From: Brachypodium distachyon
Lineage: Eukaryota > Streptophyta > Magnoliopsida > Poales > Poaceae
DNA: 64,000 nucleotides
Direction of reading: 5' to 3'
Assembly (NCBI RefSeq): GCF_000005505.3
Contig: NC_016131.3
Span: 51,011,355 to 51,075,354 of the forward strand
The position numbers and the translations under genes were made by a program. Below the pieces are notes generated by a model. It was given only the letters and a program-made list of their open reading frames with translations, ran no database searches and was not told the origin of the DNA. The stretch's first letter is position 1; every line of letters begins with the position of its first letter. This document shows, piece by piece, positions 46,516-58,469 of the stretch.

Positions 46516-49500
46516 ATGTTCGGGACTCCCAGCTCATCCCCCCTCTTCGGGACGCCCTCCTCTGCGCCCTCCTTTGGAACTCCCTCCACCACCCCTGCCT
46601 TTGGTGCCGCTTTCTCCGCGCCGGCATTCGGCACGCCATCGTCCACCCCCGCCTTCGGCACCCCATCGTCTACTCCCGCGTTCGGTACGCCGTCCTCGAC
46701 CCCGGCATTCGGCGCGCCCTCTTCCACGCCGGCGTTTTGGACGCCCTCTTCGACCTCGGCGTTTGGCACGCCCTCATCGACGCCGGCGTTCGGAGCGGCG
46801 CCATCGCCATCGCCGTCCCCGTTTGGGTTCCAGCAGCAGGCGACGCCGTCCCCTTCCCCTTTTGGGTTTGCCGGCGGGGGCGGCGGGCAGATAACCACCC
46901 AGATGGCCCCAGTTGCGCCGCTGCCGCTCTCCCCCTCCGACCGCGACATCCAGGTCCGCAACCCTATTAGAAACCTTGGCCTTCTTGAACGGCTTTAGGA
47001 ACGAACGATTCGAAATGTTGGTAATTTTTGAGTGCTTGTAGGCTATTGTGGATGCGTATAAGGAGGACCCAGGCAACCCTCGTTATGCTTTCAGGGTGAG
47101 ATATATCTCCTAGCAACTTGGCTATTTCTGTTGTAAGGGATTGTGGTTAATACAACTTGGTTGACGTTTTTTGTCTGTATTGATGGCAGCATCTGTTGTT
47201 TAGCGTGACAGACCCTTCACAAAGGGTGAAGCCAGTAGCAGCATCTGATGTGCGTTCTTGGATGAATTATCTCAATCAGTTTGTATACTGTCTATTTTGT
47301 GGTGCTGTTCCTGGAGATCATAATGTGTTTTTATTAATTGTGGATGTAGATCATGTGGGCAGAAGCGATGGGGAAGCTTGAGTGCATGGATAGTGCAGAT
47401 AGGGAGAGGCTGTGGCCTCAACTTGTGCAGGGGTTTAAAGACCTGTCCGGTCGGCTTAAGGTATACAAGTAGTGGGATTAGGTGCCTCTTTATGAATGTG
47501 ATGAATTTCTTTTCTATGATAAATCACTGATTTGTACACCCGCAATATGTATGTATATAGTACCTACGCAAGTAGTTAGCAGTGAAATTGATCTGAAATG
47601 CTGCATGAACTTTCTAACTCAGCTTTGCTCTGCATGTATTTTCTTACTCAATGCAAGCAAGTCTGTCAAAAAAATTAGGAACATTAATTAATTTTGTTTC
47701 CTGGCACAGTAATAACTTGCAAAAGGTAACATGCCGCATTCAGAGGTTTAAAATTGTAGCTAGGTTACTCATCTAGTTTAATTATAGTTGAATGTGCATG
47801 TTTGATAGAACAAAAGCTCAATTCAAATTTGTTGTCATCTATGCCCACATAGTTGGAATTATTCTGTAAAATTCTTGATTTTTCTCAGTCGGCAAGTACG
47901 CCAAAACACAAAATATAGAGCCAAAAGTATCTATCACTCTACTAAAGTCAACAAAAAGGAATTCCTTTTATTGTGATGCTGTCCATGATAACTCTGTTAC
48001 CCTCCATGAATTGTGCGGAGAACTAATGGCCTGACTGAATGCATCTTGCACGTTATGCATGTATATGTGTCTGATACACCATCATGTATCTGGACTCCTA
48101 ATTTGTTGCTCAAATTTGAAGTTTCATTTAGTTAACATCAGAATTTCATCCAAAAGCATCTAACATTGTACTATAAAAGTTAAGAAAAGGGAGTTTGGTT
48201 TATTTAATAATGTCTGATTCTGTGGTGCCCTCCTTGATTTGTATGTGCAGTTAATAGTCCGAATAAAAATAATGACTATGTATGCATCTTCCACATTATT
48301 CTTGTATGCATTTTGATAAACCCTTCCGTATTTTTCTTGTAGACATTTTGATAAACCTTCATGTATTTGCACTATTAATTTATTACACTAATTTGAATGG
48401 CCGTTATGGCAACATCAAATTTCATAATGATGTCTTACCTGTGTACAAAGAATAATAGATGCGTACGTTATAAAACTTATGATTTAAAATATATAATATC
48501 TAGCATTTGGTACTCCAGTGAATAGCAGTTGGATATTTGCCGTTCCTGTGTCAGTGACATGTGACCCTAGGACCTGCATGTCAGTGATGGGTGGCAATAC
48601 TGTTCTTTAGAGTGGAAAAATATTCCATTTTCCTTCAATATTTTTAATTTTTCTGTACTTCAAATTAAAATTGTCATTTACTGCATAAAACTTCCTTCCA
48701 AATGTCAAATGAATTTGATTTAATCTTTCTGCTCCATTCCATGGTTGAATCAGATGACTATATCTGGTGTGTTGACCAGCCACAAGCCTATAACTGCTAA
48801 TTGGATGCAATCTATATAAATTTATGTTGCTAACCGATTACTGATCATGCTAAGGTGTCAATTATTTTAAACCAAAATTCAGATGAACATCATGTATGGT
48901 TCAATACCTCTCCAATGATATTGATGTTGAGTTTACCAAAATTATTTCAAACAATCAGCACCCCTGGTCATATCGGCGAGCATATCAGGTGGAATGCATT
49001 CTGTGAAAATTTTGAGAGCTCCATGATAATCACACTCTGGTGGAATGCATTTTTGTGGAAATTTTGAGAACTCCATGTTCATCACATGTAATGAAAATTC
49101 AAAAAGTCCATGATAATCCTTATTTTTCATGATTATTATTTCAAATGTTTGGTACAATATTGACCACTTAAAGTCAGATGCAAAAACAGGTTGTTCTTGC
49201 TCATCCATCGGTGCATCACCTATACCCCCCTGCCCCCAAAGTAGTTAATCTTTCAATGTAGTAAAAGCAACTCAAATAATACACGGGGGTTAGAAATTTC
49301 TGTTTTCTCAACTGTCTGATGACTTCATTAGTTTGTTACTCATGTGACTTGTCAAACCAGGTGTGGCCTACTCTGTATTTCAACAATTCAACTCTTCACC
49401 TGATGTTCTATAATTCTGCTATAATATGTAGAGTGTCAGTTAAATATTTGACCAAAATGGAACTTGTGATGCCATCCTGAATGAGTTCACTGACATGAAA

Positions 49501-50794
49501 TGTTGCTGGGCTCATAATACCAGATATGCAATTGCAAATAACCTGTCTTACCTACCGATTCCGTAATTTATTAGAGTTTATTAAATCTTCTTTAGACGTG
49601 TAGTATGTATTCAGATGTACAGGGTATTCTCCTGCAATTCAGCAATTGACAGATGTAACATGTCATTTTGCTGCATGCCTGGTTGTATGGTGTTGTCCTT
49701 TCTACCCTCATCTCCATTTATTCCTTTTCTTAATTTTTTGCTTTGTGTACTTGTCCCAAAAAGAATAATAGTTAAAATATTTATCTCCCAGTAATATTGT
49801 TGTCAAGTTAATGTGTTTCTCTACAATAGTTCACAATTTCAATTGTTGACAGAAATACATTGACCCAATCTATCCACTTCGTTGTTCTTGTTCTTTCTCT
49901 TTGCAGCTTCAAGATGAAGTTCTTGTTTCAGATACTGAAAGATTGAGCATGACCCACTCCAATGTCAAAAAGGTATAATCATCTAGCAGCATTTTCATTT
50001 GGTTGTCCAGGAATCATTTATTTACATAACAAGGTTTTGATTATAGCTGCAAAGACATTTCCAAGCTGACACCTATCCGTGGATCCAACGGTTGAAACAT
50101 CAAGAGCTGGTTATTGAGAGGCGCCTCCTAAGGGTGATATTTCTTGTCCATGTTTCATAACAAAAAATGATGGCAAATGGCAATTCATATTCATGCCTAT
50201 GTAACTACTAACATTTATGTTGCTGTGAACTCATAATAAAGATCATGAGAATAGTGGAAGCGCTGGAGAATAGGGGCTGCCGTGTTCCATTAACGAAGGA
50301 AGAAGCTGATCTATATGAAAGATTGATTGCTATAACAAAACAGGTTAATTTTCTTTAGCCCTCATATTATTTCTGCATTTTGGCTGATTATGTGTTCCAT
50401 TTATTTGAATCTTGTGTACACAGATAAAAGGAACCGGTGGCGATCTTTCGAGGAGAACTTATAATCTTCTTTCAGTTTCACGCCTTCTTGCAAGCACCGG
50501 TGGAGCTAGTGGGCCCACCTATATCCCAAGTTCGGCGAAGGTAGATGAACAGAGTGTTACTGAACTTCTTGAGGTAGGGCCTTGGGCTTTTTAATCCTCT
50601 TTGTCCATTTTATTTTTGATGGCGTCAAGCTGAGAATGTGTAATTATGCAAAACAGGCCTTGCAGCAACAAACGGAAGCAGTTGCCAAGTTGGGTAATGT
50701 GTTAAAAAGGGATACCAGGGATGTCGAAATCGTACTTTCAGAAGTGGTGGATATGGCAGAAGATAGTGTTGGGAGGAGGGTATTGAAGATGTAA
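46516..50794 (+). CDS. NUP54: Nucleoporin NUP54
   Basis: FG nucleoporin of the central NUP62 channel subcomplex of the nuclear pore. Nine exons: 46516-46953, 47042-47095, 47190-47249, 47350-47460, 49907-49972, 50047-50133, 50242-50343, 50424-50573, 50657-50794. They total 1206 nt, 401 residues, all GT/AG and in phase. Exon 1 encodes residues 1-146, a repeat region of FGTPSSTPA units (about a dozen FG or near-FG dipeptides; one reads FW, in AFWTPSS). The rest is the conserved NUP54 domain: AIVDAYKEDPGNPRYAFRHL, MWAEAMGKLECMDSADRERL, YPWIQRLKHQELVIERRLLR and a coiled-coil C-terminus ending VGRRVLKM. Helical segments there mediate trimerisation with NUP58/62 in other species. The start is the first ATG after a GC-rich leader and opens directly into the FG repeats. 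Intron 4 is 2.4 kb, with a local tandem duplication near 48988-49082. Confidence 0.95.
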
Positions 50795-51204
50795 AACTGA
50801 AGTAAGGTCTTCAGTTTAGGTACAAATAAGCAGAAGGTGATCCTTCATATTATCAAAGGTCAGAGCCTCCAATGTCCCCTTGAATAGAGATCCTTTAATG
50901 ATTGGAATGTGTTCTCTGCGGTCTAGATGAACTTCGAGCTTAACTGTTACTGTAGTGAAGGCAAAATGAAAAATTATTTTGACACTTTGTTTTGGATGGG
51001 TAAATTGTGTTTTGGATAGTTGGATGGGCACCTATTGATGGCTCTGTTAAGGGTGATAACCTTCACATACCCTTTAACAGGTTCAAGAACTGATCTCGAT
51101 TTGCTCTTAACCATATTGTTGCCTCATCGAAAACCATATACCAATTGTTGTGCCTTCGTAACTTTTTCTATGAGATTGATTATCATGTAACAACATTTAG
51201 CTGC

Positions 51205-51328
51205 TTTGGATATTTTTATTGTATCGTTGTAGCATGATGTTGAGCAATATCAGTGACTTGCAATAGTTTGGATATTTTTATTGTATCGTTGTAGCCTGTT
51301 GTTGAGCAATATCAGTGACTTGCAGTAG
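51205..51328. repeat. 62-bp tandem duplication 3' of NUP54
   Basis: The unit beginning TTTGGATATTTTTATTGTAT and ending CAGTGACTTGCAATAG occurs twice in a row with few differences. It lies about 400 bp after the stop, perhaps at the end of the 3'UTR. Confidence 0.75.
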
Positions 51329-51520
51329 TACTGTTCTCATATGTGATTTCTTTGGTCGTGGAGATTCGTTCGGATATCGGGAATCACTAAACACAGATTT
51401 AATCCAGGTTTAGATCCTACGCCTGCGGTCCTGCTTGAATTAGATTATCTTGGTTTAGAAAGTACAATTGTGTTTATGGGTGCATCCGGCAAGTTGGGGA
51501 ACAACTTGATTAGGGTCTAA

Positions 51521-51805
51521 GGGCATCCGCAGTAGTAGAGTCCGTACTGACTCTCCACATCATTTAGAGTCAGCGAGTCAGCGGTAAAATAAAACATGCA
51601 ATGTCTTGTGTCTTTAAACTGATCCTAGATAATTTGTTAGCATTAAATGTGATGTTGTGCAATGGTTAAAAGGTCGACTCTTAGCTGTCGATTCTTTCCT
51701 TAAGAGTTTTGACTCTCAATTCTCTTTTTTCTCCTATTTCTCTTTTCCTCCAAACAAGCAAAATTTAAATAAAAATTGGTTAATAGTCGGCCATTGCGGA
51801 TGCTC
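51521..51805. mobile_element. Tourist-type MITE
   Basis: A 285-bp element has ends GGGCATCCGCAGT and ATTGCGGATGCTC (inverted, with mismatches), flanked by TAA (51518-51520 and 51806-51808). It lies between NUP54 and the glycosyltransferase. Confidence 0.7.
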
Positions 51806-52032
51806 TAAGCATTATAATTAGCTTTTGTGGCTCTTTGGTTGGTTATCTTGTCCTGTTGCAGGGCCTCGGCCTCCTTTTTTTTTTTAAACAATATAATTAT
51901 CAGGCAGACCCACCAATTACAATCAAAAGAAGGAAGTGAATAATCACCTTGCTTACAAGACCCCTTAGCAGCTTGCCTAACCAATAGCTCCTTAGTCGAT
52001 CCCCTGACCGAGCAAGACCATGTGTCCACTAA

Positions 52033-54528
52033 CTAATGTATACACCTCCCGGGCACCCTCCAGGAGAAGTAATCCGTGTTCCCGACGGCGATGCGCGCCT
52101 TGTAGGTCTTCCAATCCTGGAGCACGTTCTTGAGATCAAACAGCTTGTTCTCCAGCCCCACACAGCAGTTGGCGTGCATGGTGCAGATCTTGCCCAGATC
52201 CTTGCCGTGCTGGCAGAAGCCTCCGAAGTTGCTGGTGTCCAGGAACTGCACCTTGGTGCCAAGGTGAGCGGGGACTCCTTCCTTGACGATCTTGTCAAAC
52301 ACGTACTGCTCATGCATCCCTGGGAACCGCGCCCGCGACGACTGCCAGTGCTTGTAGAAGCCGATGGAACCTTCGCAGGACTTGACGTAGAGCAGGCCAC
52401 CGTTGGGGTAATTCCCGGCCGAGTTCGGGTCACCGACAAAGAAGTCCGATGACATCACAAGCTGTGCCGTCGGGGATATGTGCGGGAACGGGTCCCGGAA
52501 CCACAGGATGTCCACGTCCTGTAACAAACAATTCAGTTAAAAAAATGGGCAGGTCAAAACTCAAGAAATTACATTACATTACATTACATGGAATAAATCT
52601 GGAGGAATTAGTTTCATTTATTTCATTAGACTTACGGTGAAAAGGAAGGTGTATCCTAGCTCAAGGATGGTCTGCTGGAACCTGTTCCTCTTCCACATCA
52701 TCTCGAGGTAGTCGCCCTTCATGTACTTCTGCTCAGAGGCGAAGTCCATGCCTTCCACTCTGAACCAGTAGCAAAATGGGTGCACGGCGTTGCAACGGTC
52801 GAAGGCCTTCTTGTCCATGGCCACAACCAGCAGGTGCTTCACCAAGTATGCCGTGTTCTCGCCGTGCTGGAAGCTCTCCAGGAACAGGTCCAGGAATGAC
52901 CCCGGCGCTGCCCATGCCTCGTTGAGCGCCGTTATCAGGACCGTCCGGTCTGCCGTGGACGCTCGCTGGAGCAGATCGGCAAGATCTTGAGGCTTGTCCT
53001 CCTGTTCATTCAAACATTTTCATTTGCTGCTTAGTTTTGCGTGTAATGTTATTTTTGACAGATCCGACAGAAAGACAGGAAATTTTAAAGTCCAAAACCC
53101 TGTAATCGTGCACACAAGAAGCAGGCTATCGTTTGTGATCAACTGTATTTAACTAGGTAATAAGAATACCACTCACTGATAGCGTCCTTATATACAATGA
53201 TACAACTGGCTAGCTAAGCTGGCCATGTTAAATTGTTTGATGCCGCCGTTTCCGTTGGCACACATGTTTTGGATACCTTTCACATGGGGGCCGATCACAT
53301 TCTTGTCAAGGCCAGAATGCTACCGCAGCTAAAATAATTCTCGCAGATGTTTGATGTTTCATATCATATAGCCAGTCCTAACGCGTCTCTGAGGTCATAA
53401 ATTTAATGCATATGGTTCTGTTAAGCAGTGATGAAGGAAGGTGCTCGGTGTTGTTTATATAAAAAGTATGCTTCTATTTTTAGTGATACTTCTTCAATTC
53501 TCCCGAATCTTCCACTGATGCCTTTGGTTAAAAATCATACAGGTCAAACAGACTTAAAGGGGGCCAACCTGATCTAGTTCTGGAATCACCAATAGGATTA
53601 AGAACGATCGCTTTAGGTTGCTGAGGATCTCTTCATCTTATAAACCACAGAAAGGTTGATTCTTCAGGCTGGCAAACCACAGAAAGTTGCCTTACCCATG
53701 TAGTGACTATCAAATTTCACTAGGCGGGCAAAGCTATCACTGCTGTTCAACCAGTCATAAGCCTTCCCATTTAAAGTTTTAAACTTCTTCTATCAGATCC
53801 TTGGCCCCTCTTTGTTGGTTTGAATACTTTACATGTTAAAAATTACAGTTAAAATTGATATGCACAATCTAATTAAATTCAGTATATTTTACTTAGCATT
53901 GGCTGCTAATCCTACGCTTAGGGTGCTTCTATCTTTTTTATCTTAGCAGTTAGCACTTAATCTCACATTGTTTCGTATAACACCGATACTAAGCAAATTT
54001 CTCTCAGTTTTAGCATGTGTTTAACATCCAGAGATGCGAATGCGCACAGAAGACGTCAATTTTTTGTCACATAACTAGCAATATTAAATTCTCTCAAAAG
54101 AAAAAAAAAGATAAATAGTTACTTTTTCTAAGCGACACTTATTATGGATCTGAGAGAGCATACATGAAAATACGTATTAAACATAAATCAAAGCACAAAT
54201 TCGTAGTTTTTAACTTTTCCTGAGCAAGACCAAGAAGACAAAGACAAACCTGTTGCTGGGTTGCAGGCATCACAATCTGCTGCTCTGGCATTTGCTCGTC
54301 TCTGCCGCTGCTAACCACATCCTTCCTCTCCTCCTCCTCCTCCCACTTGGCGACCGCTTGCTTCTTAGCTGCAGCCCTGACGCTATCCTCCACCTTCTCC
54401 TGCGTCCACCGCGGCGGCGTCGACCTGGCCGGCCCCTCGCCGAGGCCGCGGCGCACGGAGGTGTAGAACAGGAAGAAGGCCGTCGCGAGCGCCGCGCCGA
54501 GGAGGAGGGAGGTCGCCGACTTCGTCAT
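52033..54528 (-). CDS. Golgi nucleotide-diphospho-sugar transferase (GT77, At4g15970-like)
   Basis: Type II Golgi membrane glycosyltransferase. Three exons (minus): 54528-54250, 53001-52636, 52518-52033; 1131 nt, 376 residues, GT/AG and in phase. A short cytosolic tail and one membrane anchor (SLLLGAALATAFFLFYTSV, residues 7-25) are followed by a charged Lys/Glu stem. The catalytic domain starts about residue 94: TVLITALNEAWAAPGSFLDL, HPFCYWFRVEG, and the metal-binding DxD in DVDILWFRDPFPH (residues 216-218). The domain then shows FFVGDPNS, NYPNGGLLYVKS and GMHEQYVFDKIVKEG. The family transfers pentoses onto cell-wall glycans or proteins; the substrate of this clade is not established. An ATG at 54591 would add a basic 21-residue extension. 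MTKSATS at 54528 gives the standard short tail and was preferred. Intron 1 (1.25 kb) contains a Stowaway end fragment at about 54125-54162. Confidence 0.92.
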
Positions 54529-54594
54529 TGACCGAGAAGCACGTACGCGACGTCTGGGGACGCCCACGCGATTGCCAAGTGATCGGAGCAAGAA

Positions 54595-55690
54595 GCTAGA
54601 CGGACGATGCTCTATCTATGGCTGTGCATCCATAAGGTGCTGGTGCTTGTGCTGGCCGGGGGGGCACGTGCGAGGAACCTTGATAGCAAGCGCAGCGGGG
54701 CGGAGGAGAGCGAGAGAGGGAGAGAATAATTGAGAAGAAGGTCGTTGATCGGGTTGCTTGCGAGGCCAATTGTCGTGGAGAGGGAGCGGGGAGGCTGCGT
54801 GTGGGAGTGGTCGACTTGGTCACTTGGGTGGGTTTGTGCAGCTGTCCGTACCGGCCAGTAGAAAATGTCATAGTAGGTGAGCCTGCGTGGCCGTCTATTC
54901 CATGGTTTGGTGACGCTATTGCGGAGACCCGGCCGCAGGCCCACCAGTGAAAGCTGGGAAGTCAGTTTCAAAACGCTACTGTATCTTTTTCAAAGTTCCT
55001 TCAGTAGAGGAGTATTCGAGTACTCCTGCCGCCCAAACAACCGGGCAACCTCTCGGAATTAATCAACCTTAAATTAGACGCGTTTTTTATCGAGGAACCA
55101 AAGCTACTACTTTTGGAGCATAGCAAAGTATAAGCCCGTGATCGGAAGGCATTGTCTCGTCCTTCTCCTCTTCGCACTTTTCCATTTTGAGCACAATCTG
55201 CCACTCCTACGTACGTACTCCCTATTAGTCTCCATCTCATCAATCGCACACTCGTTGCCAGTTATAGTTACCAATGTCTATGCCCGATCTGATCACTAAT
55301 TCAAGGAAATGGTGTTTTCCTACTAGAGTTAGGCCAAATTGGCTACTGGGAGGACACTTCAACACCTCAATGAATCAATAAACAGTCATCTTTTGAATAT
55401 CACTCCTAAATTAGAGCGTCTCGACTAGGTTTTCATTAACCTAGCTTTGAGAAGATCTCTCCCTCTACGTTTCATCTATTACCATTTTTCCATGTAGCTG
55501 CATCTCAGTACCTCAGGAAAAAAAAAATTCACCAATGAGGACAGTTCCATGTGGTCCTTAGGGCGTCTCCAATGTAGACCGAAACTGGGTCTCAAGTACC
55601 AAACCAATTCTTAAGGTTCGGTCTTATACATTATAGCACGGATCTTAAGAATCTTAAGACCGGGCCTAAAGGGGGCCATTCACACATACC
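54595..55690. other. Spacer upstream of the glycosyltransferase
   Basis: It contains the likely promoter of the glycosyltransferase (GC-rich, no clear TATA). A one-sided element end (GGGCGTCTCCAATGTAGACC) lies near 55561, similar to short grass DNA transposons. No gene is seen. Confidence 0.35.
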
Positions 55691-55691
55691 A

Positions 55692-56030
55692 TCATGCCGC
55701 TTCCGATGTGCTTGCCGTAGCCCGTCCAATGCCTCGTGCAGTCGCAACACCTTACGTTCCGCTCCCCCTTCGACGAAACTTGGAGGTTGTTGTACATATA
55801 TTTCTTCTTGTAGGTCACCGTTCAAGAACGCTGATTTCACATCCATATGATGCAGCTTCCAGGATTCTTGAGCGGCCAAAGCAATCAACAACCGTACCGA
55901 TTCCATCCTTGCGACTGGAGCAAACACTTCCTCAAAATCAACGCCTTGTTGCTGCACATAGCCCTTTGCTACCAAGCATGCTTTGTGCTTCACCACGTTG
56001 CCATTGGAGTCTTTCTTCCCTTTCACTCGC
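55692..56030 (-). pseudogene. copia reverse transcriptase fragment (inverted)
   Basis: On the minus strand: NVVKHKACLVAKGYVQQQGV, DFEEVFAPVARMESVRLLIA, HHMDVKSAFLNGDLQEEIYV, then decayed LRLHEALDGLRQA. This is the start of a copia reverse transcriptase. It runs head-to-head against the integrase fragment on the other strand, so the two cannot come from one intact element without an inversion. Confidence 0.88.
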
Positions 56031-57165
56031 TTCGACAACTTGGCCAAAAGGACATGGTGGTTGGAATACCGACGGTGGATCATGTTGAACAAGTGTGCGA
56101 TGGCTGCCTAGTAGGGAAGCAACGGCGAGCGCTGTTTCCCAGAGAAGCAAAGTACCGGGCAGAAAAGGTATTAGATTTGTTTCACGGTGATCTGTGTGGC
56201 CCAGATTCACCTGCAACCCTAGCCGGCAATCGCTATTTTCTACTCGTGGTAGATGACTACAGTCGGTACATGTGGGTTGTGTTGCTTAAAACGAAAGATC
56301 AAGCATTTCAAGCATTCAAGAAGATCAAGATTGCTGCTGAAGTAGAAGCAGAGGCAAAGTTAAAGGCTTTCTGGACTGACCGAGGAGGAGAATTTATCTC
56401 ACATGAGTTTGCTGCATATTGCGAGGAACATAGCATGAAGCGTTTTCTGACAGCCCCATACACACCGCAGCAAAACGGTGTTGTTGAAAGAAGGAACCAA
56501 ACCGTGATAGCAATGGCTCGAAGCATGATGAAGAGCAAAGGCTTGCCGGGGAGGTTTTGGGGAGAAGCGGTGACTACAGCGGTATACTTGCTAAACCATG
56601 CACCGACGAAAAGTGTCATTGGCATGACACCCTATGAAGCTTGGTGTGGAAGAAAACCTTCGGCCGATCACCTTCGTACTTTTGGGTGCATGGCACATGT
56701 AAAGAATGTTTCTGGACATGTGGAAAAGCTGGAAGACCGGAGTAAGCCGATGATCTTGATGGGTTATGAAGCAGGCTTGAAGGGCACTCGAAGGCTTATC
56801 GTGTGTACGATCCACAAACAAGACAAGTTCACGTGGCACGCGACGTCGTCTTTGAAGAAGAGAGGGCATGGGATTGGTCCTCAAACAAAGATGAGAATCA
56901 ACAAAATTCGGATGATATGTTTGTTGTATCTTACCCTGTCCCTGAGCATGCAGGTCATAACCAAGGATGTGGAGATGGCCACGACCATGACTGTCGTGGC
57001 GGAGATTCACCAGGAACGTCGCCGGGCCGCGGCGCTACACCAGTGTTCAGCTTCAGTAGAGCACCGGCCTCATTCTCTGCCGCGGCAGGTTATTGCGGCA
57101 GAAATCCTCTCCACCGAAACCATAGTTTTCCTTGCTTGATTGCGTGTAAGGGCTCGCGCTAAGTT
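56031..57165 (+). pseudogene. copia integrase fragment
   Basis: Plus strand: CDGCLVGKQRRALFP closes the HHCC zinc region. Then come HGDLCGPDSPATLAGNRYFL, VDDYSRYMWVV, FWTDRGGEFISHEFAAYC, TAPYTPQQNGVVERRNQTVI and WGEAVTTAVYLLNHAPTKS, the integrase core with its Asp, Asp and Glu residues. YEAWCGRKPSADHLRTFGCM follows. A frameshift near 56790 moves the continuation (DPQTRQVHVARDVVFEEE) to another frame. Similarity ends by about 57165 without a reverse transcriptase on this strand. Confidence 0.9.
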
Positions 57166-57169
57166 GTAG

Positions 57170-57955
57170 AAACTAGGTCTGATCTAACAACTGCTGAGGG
57201 AGTCTGACGCCCGCATTGGCATCAAACTCATATGTATCATCGCTAGCATATTTGTTGCTAGTGGTCAGAGCCATGCTTGGTCCCGACAAAAGGGTTATAT
57301 GTGTACTAGAGAGTTTCTCAATCTTGCTAGCCTAGAAAAATTTCTGCACCCTCGTCACCGATGACGCAAGCCTATTCTTCGAACTAGTCATGAATGGATC
57401 AATTACTTGTGGTGCCGGAAGCACTCAAGGAGCTCATAGGGAACATCGAGAATGAGAACGGAGCTAAGTAAAGTTCAAGGGGAGCAGAAGATATAAACCC
57501 ACTGACGGTGGTCTGGTCCCTTTATACGTAAAAGGTCCACACTGTTCAGATCATGTTAATAAAAGCATAAATCAAGGGGCGTCCCGCTTGCCTCCGCATA
57601 GTTGAGAGAAGTGAAATAACTCAAATAGGTAGTGAACATTGGAAAGATTTGTTCACATCACATCCGCAAAATCCATTGGTACCGTTGTGGTCGAAGTTCG
57701 AGTTCACGAGTTGGCCAAGCGGGTTGCGAGTATAAGCTTCGTTATTAAATTCGACGCAACCATTGATCTACCCTGGGGCAGATGCTAAAGCCCTCTAGCC
57801 GCCACTCGACCCCGGAGTTCACAACAAAGAGGAAGAGAACGTGGCCAGAAGTTCCTCCACAGGTTACCAGCACCATACCGAGACGATTCAACTTGCCTCA
57901 AATATGTTTTATGACTTAGCTTTTGTCACGACTGCTTTGTGGAGGCTGATAGGAG
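57170..57955. other. Unassigned repeat-like DNA
   Basis: It follows the integrase fragment. No domain is recognised. It is probably retrotransposon-derived, judged only from position. Confidence 0.3.
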
Positions 57956-57957
57956 AA

Positions 57958-58466
57958 TTGTTAGGGAATAGTTATAGCACCATACAACTATGCAGTATGT
58001 GCGTTGTAACAAGGCCTAGTGGGCCTAGGAGTGCACAAATCCTGAAACGGGCCATAAGGGGATGCACGGACCTAGTCGAATACCAGGGGCCTGAAAGAAA
58101 CCTCGCGAGTTACTTGGAAATGAATAACACATGTTCTACCCGTACACCACCATGATACTTGCCCGGCGCATCATGTAGTTCTACTCGGATACAAAGATGC
58201 AATTGCCATACTGTGTATATATATAACAAAGCAGAGAGAGAGAGAGAGGTATTCGAGGAGTGCAAAATCCTAATCCGCCAAGTTCCCTAGACTCACCGGG
58301 TGCCCCACCACACCACCCCTGCCCACGCGTTGTAAACACCATTATAGTTTGTAATCCCCATATTATAGAATCAAGACAGGAGTAGTACTATTACCCAATC
58401 CAAGGGGTCCAAACCTAGGTAAATATGAATGTTCGATCCGTCAGTACCCTAGACGTATCCCAACAT
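57958..58466. repeat. Possible solo LTR
   Basis: The stretch begins TGTTAGGGAATAG and ends CCCAACA, an inverted TG...CA pair typical of LTR ends. Inside are TATATATATAACAAAG followed by a (GA)n tract (about 58203-58249). The immediate 5-bp flanks (AGAAT and TCAAT) do not match, and no second copy exists in the window, so this is a tentative call. Confidence 0.35.
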
Positions 58467-58469
58467 CAA

